NCBI GenBank assembly: GCA_027491945.1
Contig: JAOZFZ010000003.1
Span: 1-16,424 of the forward strand
Direction: 5' to 3'
DNA from: Thermoproteota archaeon
Lineage (GTDB): Archaea > Thermoproteota > Korarchaeia > JAOZGF01 > JAOZFZ01
DNA: 16,424 bases
Part shown: positions 13,850 through 16,424 of the stretch, in pieces
Position numbering within the stretch: the stretch's first letter is position 1
Layout: every line of letters starts with the position of its first letter
Notes under the pieces: model-generated
The model's database searches: none
Seen by the model: only the letters and a program-made list of their open reading frames with translations
Told to the model about the DNA's origin: nothing
Translations under genes and position numbers: made by a program

Positions 13850-15091
13850 GTGAGCTTGATGTTAAACAGTTTTGAGGCATCATATTCCCGTGTAGGGCTG
13901 AGGTTTAATCCCTTCTTCTTCTTATCAAGTGAGGCTATTGATTCTTCGTTGCCTATAAGCGTCGAAGAAGTTCATGTTTACCTTCCGATTGATCAAAAGA
14001 TTCTCTTCACGCTGAAAGAGGTAGAGAGCAAGAGAATAAAAAAACTAGTGTTCCTAATTGGAGTATTTGGACTGGGAAAAACCGAGAGGGCCAAGCTTCT
14101 TCAGAACACCCTTCAGAGGAAGAATTTCATTCCCATTTACATGAAGGTGGATACCTCAAACCCTAAGGTCTTAATCCAAAGCATACTGAAGTCGTTAGCA
14201 AAAGCTTACGAAAGGGAGTTTTCCCCACCTATAATCGGAAAAATTAAGCGTGACAAAAATCTTGAGTGGCTTGATGTCGAAAGGCTAATAGCGTCACCGA
14301 GAAGGACATTTGTGTACATCAGGAACGTCATGGACAGCCTTGCTCCACTGGCAATAATATTGGATGAATTAGAGAATATGCTTTATGCCCATGCAGATGA
14401 ACAGCGGTTTTTCTTCTCTTTCCTTTTAAGCTTGTACAACATTATGCCTTCTTCTTCTCTTCTTATCATCTCATGCATACCAGAAGCCTTAAGCCTTATT
14501 AAGGCATTAAATAGAAAGTTTTTCGAAAAAATAACTGATATCATCCGATTGACCCCCCTAAGCGACGAAGACAGCATAAAACTGGCCGAAAAGCGGATAA
14601 GACTTGCAAGAATCGAGGAATATGAAACTGAAGATCCCCTTTACCCCTTCACTCAAGAGGCGATAGTTTACGCTAATCACGTTGCTAGGGGTAACGCGCG
14701 AGAGCTACTTAAACTCCTTAGAACCGCCCTCTCAGCCCTAATAGCGGACCCTAACGTGGCGATTATCGATAAGAATTTCATGCAAACTGTTGTTCGGTCT
14801 TTGATAGCACCATTAAAGGTCGAAAGGCTGGTAAAAAAGAAGAAGAGGGAACGAGAGTTAGCAATACCAGAAGATTTTCTAGAGGATCTGAAGATATTAA
14901 TTGAAGACTTCGGGGGCGGCCCAGCCTCATATATACAGATAGCAAGAAAAACTAGACGCCCAGCTATACTTCAGCTTAAAAGGTTAGAGAGATTAGAGGA
15001 ACTTGGAATTATTAAGGGAAGCTCAGGTCGATACTTCATACCTCCTGAGATGAAAAGGAGAATAGCTGAGAGGATATACGCCCACACCTAG
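13850..15091 (+). CDS. AAA+ ATPase with C-terminal winged helix, Orc1/Cdc6-related or similar
   Basis: This 413-residue protein opens with a short region containing FNPFFF (19-24). A P-loop GVFGLGKT follows (71-78), then Walker B LAIILDE (167-173, D172 and E173), a polar strand end SLLIISCIPEA as likely sensor 1 (204-214), and a helical lid with ARGNARELLKLLRTAL, which carries a sensor-2-like arginine. After a basic linker (VKKKKRERE) comes a winged helix (about 350-405: IARKTRRPAILQLKRLERLEELGIIKGSSGRYFI). The layout is that of Orc1/Cdc6 and related DNA-binding ATPases. The sequence is divergent, and I cannot say whether it is an initiator. The GTG start at 13850 has no strong ribosome site; ATG at 13859 is an alternative. 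A small ORF begins 1 nt after its stop. Confidence 0.7.
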   Translation: MSLMLNSFEASYSRVGLRFNPFFFLSSEAIDSSLPISVEEVHVYLPIDQKILFTLKEVESKRIKKLVFLIGVFGLGKTERAKLLQNTLQRKNFIPIYMKVDTSNPKVLIQSILKSLAKAYEREFSPPIIGKIKRDKNLEWLDVERLIASPRRTFVYIRNVMDSLAPLAIILDELENMLYAHADEQRFFFSFLLSLYNIMPSSSLLIISCIPEALSLIKALNRKFFEKITDIIRLTPLSDEDSIKLAEKRIRLARIEEYETEDPLYPFTQEAIVYANHVARGNARELLKLLRTALSALIADPNVAIIDKNFMQTVVRSLIAPLKVERLVKKKKRERELAIPEDFLEDLKILIEDFGGGPASYIQIARKTRRPAILQLKRLERLEELGIIKGSSGRYFIPPEMKRRIAERIYAHT

Positions 15092-15092
15092 A

Positions 15093-15364
15093 ATGACTAG
15101 GCCCCTTAATGGCTCGAAGAGGCTATTCTATCCTAAGATATCATTAGATATCATTGAAAGAGAACTACAAGCAGTGGAGATTGAAGCTTCTTCACCACAT
15201 ACCTTAGCATCATTTCTGTCCTTATAAGGTTTGTCATCCCACCCATAGCCTTACTGATGGTTAGTTTTCGTGCAAACCTTCTATACCATAAAGAAGGCAG
15301 GTTCACCACACTGTGGAGACCTCTCCTAGAAGCCTTATCCTATTTAACTGTCCAGGTTTACTAA
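15093..15364 (+). pseudogene. Possible frameshifted small membrane-protein gene
   Basis: An ATG begins 1 nt after the ATPase stop and opens a 45-codon frame (MTRPLNGSKRLFYPKISLD...) ending at TAA near 15230. A second open frame, shifted by one base, overlaps it and continues to TAA at 15362-15364. It has a hydrophobic stretch (VLIRFVIPPIALLMVSF) and an Arg/Trp-containing tail. Joined at about 15225-15230 by a single missing base, they would give a protein of about 90 residues with one membrane helix. No family is recognised. Chance ORFs are a real alternative: the minus strand also has a 52-codon ORF (15151-15309) through the same stretch. A tandem 10-mer (GATATCATTA, second copy 9/10) lies at 15137-15156. 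Confidence 0.2.
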
Positions 15365-15369
15365 AGAGA

Positions 15370-15428
15370 GAGATCAGCACTCAAGATCCTAATCATCTGG
15401 TTTCATCCGGGTTCGACTCATCATGCAA
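15370..15428 (-). ncRNA. Candidate C/D box guide sRNA
   Basis: On the minus strand a consensus C box ATGATGA (15418-15424) and a D box CTGA (15374-15377) are 40 nt apart. A C'-like ATGATTA lies 12 nt before the D box, and the D' element is imperfect (ATGA or CGGA). The element is about 55-59 nt long, the usual size of archaeal C/D sRNAs. A TTTAAA box at about 15449-15454 is about 26 nt upstream of the presumed start. The guide after the C box contains GTCGAACC, complementary to the T-arm sequence GGTTCGAC of tRNAs. I see no terminal stem. This is a pattern-based call. Confidence 0.4.
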
Positions 15429-15447
15429 GTCTATTGTTAAACACCAC

Positions 15448-15456
15448 CTTTAAAAG
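15448..15456 (+). promoter_or_regulatory. TATA box, possibly bidirectional
   Basis: CTTTAAAAG lies about 40 nt before the ATG of the small zinc protein. Its palindromic TTTAAA core would also serve the sRNA candidate on the other strand. With transcription starting near 15480, the ATG at 15496 is in the transcript while the in-frame GTG at 15463 is not. Confidence 0.45.
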
Positions 15457-15495
15457 AGTTTAGTGGTTCCCACCGTGAACTCGGAGTGTGGGTTT

Positions 15496-15693
15496 ATGGC
15501 TGAGGGGTTAGAGAGGTGTGCCGTAAAGGGATGTGAAAATAAAGCCTTTAAGAGTCTGCCTTCTTCTTACCTTCCGCTCTTTCAACAGCTAGGTATAAAT
15601 GTTAAGGTCTCTGGAAAAAGGATAAAGCTATGTCGAGACCATTATCGGGAAATTCGAAAGGTACGAAAGAGGGTTAAGAGAGTTCTGTTCTAA
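15496..15693 (+). CDS. Small zinc-binding basic protein, function unknown
   Basis: This 65-residue protein has a likely metal site of three cysteines and a histidine: C8 and C13 (CAVKGC) and C46 and H49 (CRDH). The two halves are separated by a predicted beta/loop region (QLGINVKVSGKRIKL). The tail is strongly basic (REIRKVRKRVKRVLF), which would suit nucleic-acid or ribosome binding. I do not recognise a named family. The ATG is preferred over the in-frame GTG at 15463 because the TATA box is too close to the GTG and a GGAG precedes the ATG by about 9 nt. The gene ends 6-15 nt before G1P dehydrogenase, depending on that gene's start, and the two are probably one operon. Confidence 0.65.
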   Translation: MAEGLERCAVKGCENKAFKSLPSSYLPLFQQLGINVKVSGKRIKLCRDHYREIRKVRKRVKRVLF

Positions 15694-15708
15694 AAACCGG
15701 TGACTTGC

Positions 15709-16424
15709 GTGAGTGAGCAGCTTCATAGGATGCAGATACCGCGCGAGGTCTGGGTTGGAAGCGGTATCCTCAGCAAAATCCCCTCCCTCTGCTACGAAAT
15801 AGGGTTTAAACCCGGAGATACCGCGGTTATAGTTAGCGGCCCAAAGACTTGGCGAATAGCAGGCGGAGATATTCAGAGGTTCCTTGAAGATTCCGGTTTC
15901 ATGGTTTATAAGGCAAAGGTTGGAAGTGTTAGCGAAGAGCAGATATACACTATTCAAGAACTTGTTTTAGAAACAAAAGCAGATCTAGTAATAGGGGTTG
16001 GGGGAGGGAAAAATATAGATGCCGCCAAAATAGCATCCTCTCGCGTGAATATACCCTTCGTAAGTGTGCCTACTATAGCTTCTCATGACGGTGTCGCTTC
16101 TCCACGGGCAACAATTAAGTCTGAAGATCGGCCATATTCCATTCAAGCCCAGGCTCCAATAGCAATTCTAGCAGATATAGAGCTAATAAGTCAAGCTCCC
16201 TTCCGCTTCACAGCCTCGGGCTGTGGAGATCTGGTTTCTAACTTTACGGCTATAAAGGACTGGGAGCTCGCCCATAAATTAAGAGGCGAATATTTTGGCG
16301 GTTATGCTGCCTCTCTATCTCTAACCTCCGCAGCTCACATTGTGGAGAACGCAAAGCTTATAGGAAGCCGCAGTAAGGAGGGTGTTCGAGTAGTCGTTGA
16401 GGCGTTGATTGGAAGCGGTGTTGC
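15709..16424 (+). CDS. egsA: sn-Glycerol-1-phosphate dehydrogenase, N-terminal part
   Basis: The gene runs off the right edge after 238 codons, of about 350 expected. The enzyme reduces dihydroxyacetone phosphate to sn-glycerol-1-phosphate, the backbone of archaeal lipids, with NAD(P)H and zinc. Visible family features are REVWVGSGIL at the N-terminus, the dinucleotide-binding motif GVGGGKNIDAAK (96-107), PTIASHDGVASP (121-132) and the metal/substrate region ASGCGDLVSNFTAIKDWELA (169-188, D174). The GTG at 15709 has GGTGA 5 nt upstream; an in-frame GTG at 15700 and an ATG at 15730 are alternatives. Its substrate backbone feeds the pathway in which the UbiA enzyme at 10876 probably works. Confidence 0.95.
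   Translation, partial: MSEQLHRMQIPREVWVGSGILSKIPSLCYEIGFKPGDTAVIVSGPKTWRIAGGDIQRFLEDSGFMVYKAKVGSVSEEQIYTIQELVLETKADLVIGVGGGKNIDAAKIASSRVNIPFVSVPTIASHDGVASPRATIKSEDRPYSIQAQAPIAILADIELISQAPFRFTASGCGDLVSNFTAIKDWELAHKLRGEYFGGYAASLSLTSAAHIVENAKLIGSRSKEGVRVVVEALIGSGV

Noticed and set aside
15137..15156. Tandem 10-mer GATATCATTA
   Set aside because: Only two copies, the second 9/10, in an AT-rich stretch; no sign of an attachment site or CRISPR.
15151..15309. 52-codon minus-strand ORF with a GGAGAGGT upstream of its GTG start
   Set aside because: It is basic and open throughout but not recognised, and it is antisense to the other weak ORFs here, so none of them is well supported.
15402..15418. 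tRNA-like T-arm string CCGGGTTCGACTC on the plus strand
   Set aside because: There is no pairing stem, acceptor or anticodon arm around it; it is better explained as the complement of the sRNA guide.

Overview
The window is an archaeal chromosome segment. The evidence is an N-glycosylation oligosaccharyltransferase (STT3/AglB), both subunits of DNA topoisomerase VI, aIF1 (SUI1), RNA polymerase subunit Rpo12 (RpoP), a probable Rpo8 (Rpb8/RpoG), GTP-dependent dephospho-CoA kinase, a UbiA-type ether-lipid prenyltransferase, sn-glycerol-1-phosphate dehydrogenase, and an intron-bearing tRNA gene. TATA-like boxes sit about 25 nt upstream of likely transcript starts, and GTG or TTG starts are common. 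The Rpo8 candidate and a tRNA with two introns point to the TACK side of the archaea (crenarchaeal, korarchaeal, aigarchaeal or bathyarchaeal relatives) rather than Euryarchaeota. The lineage cannot be fixed from this sequence alone.

Layout. 1-1742: tRNA-maturation genes (the end of a Trm-G10-type methyltransferase, then RNase Z) meet a UPF0201 gene tail to tail. 1823-4688 (minus): rpoP, signal peptidase I and the oligosaccharyltransferase. The 47-residue rpoP gene decides where the peptidase gene can start. 4861-5775: aIF1 and, on the other strand, a rhomboid protease. 5892-8584: top6B-top6A operon. 8527-10785 (minus): a cofactor operon of a PTPS-family enzyme, a dihydropteroate-synthase-like protein and dephospho-CoA kinase. 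10876-11742: UbiA prenyltransferase. 11756-12296 (minus): Rpo8 candidate, then a tRNA-Val(GAC) gene with one intron in the D-loop and one in the anticodon loop. 12373-13711: cis-prenyltransferase (UppS type) and an NYN-domain protein. 13850-15091: AAA+ ATPase with a winged helix. 15092-15495: a stretch without an intact gene, holding a possible frameshifted ORF and a candidate C/D box sRNA. 15496-16424: a small zinc-binding protein and the start of sn-glycerol-1-phosphate dehydrogenase.

The genes are mostly housekeeping and several connect. UppS probably makes the polyprenyl carrier on which the AglB glycan is built, and signal peptidase I serves the same secretory route. UbiA and G1P dehydrogenase belong to archaeal membrane-lipid synthesis. 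The PTPS-like enzyme and the DHPS-like protein are plausible consecutive parts of a pterin (folate or methanopterin) route. Trm-G10 and RNase Z both act on tRNA, and the tRNA here lacks an encoded CCA.

I see no mobile element, CRISPR array or defence island. The points most worth a second look are the double-intron tRNA, the Glu-for-Cys PTPS next to DHPS, the Rpo8 candidate, an NYN protein missing acidic active-site residues, the C/D sRNA candidate whose guide matches a tRNA T-arm, and a duplicated start region at aIF1.
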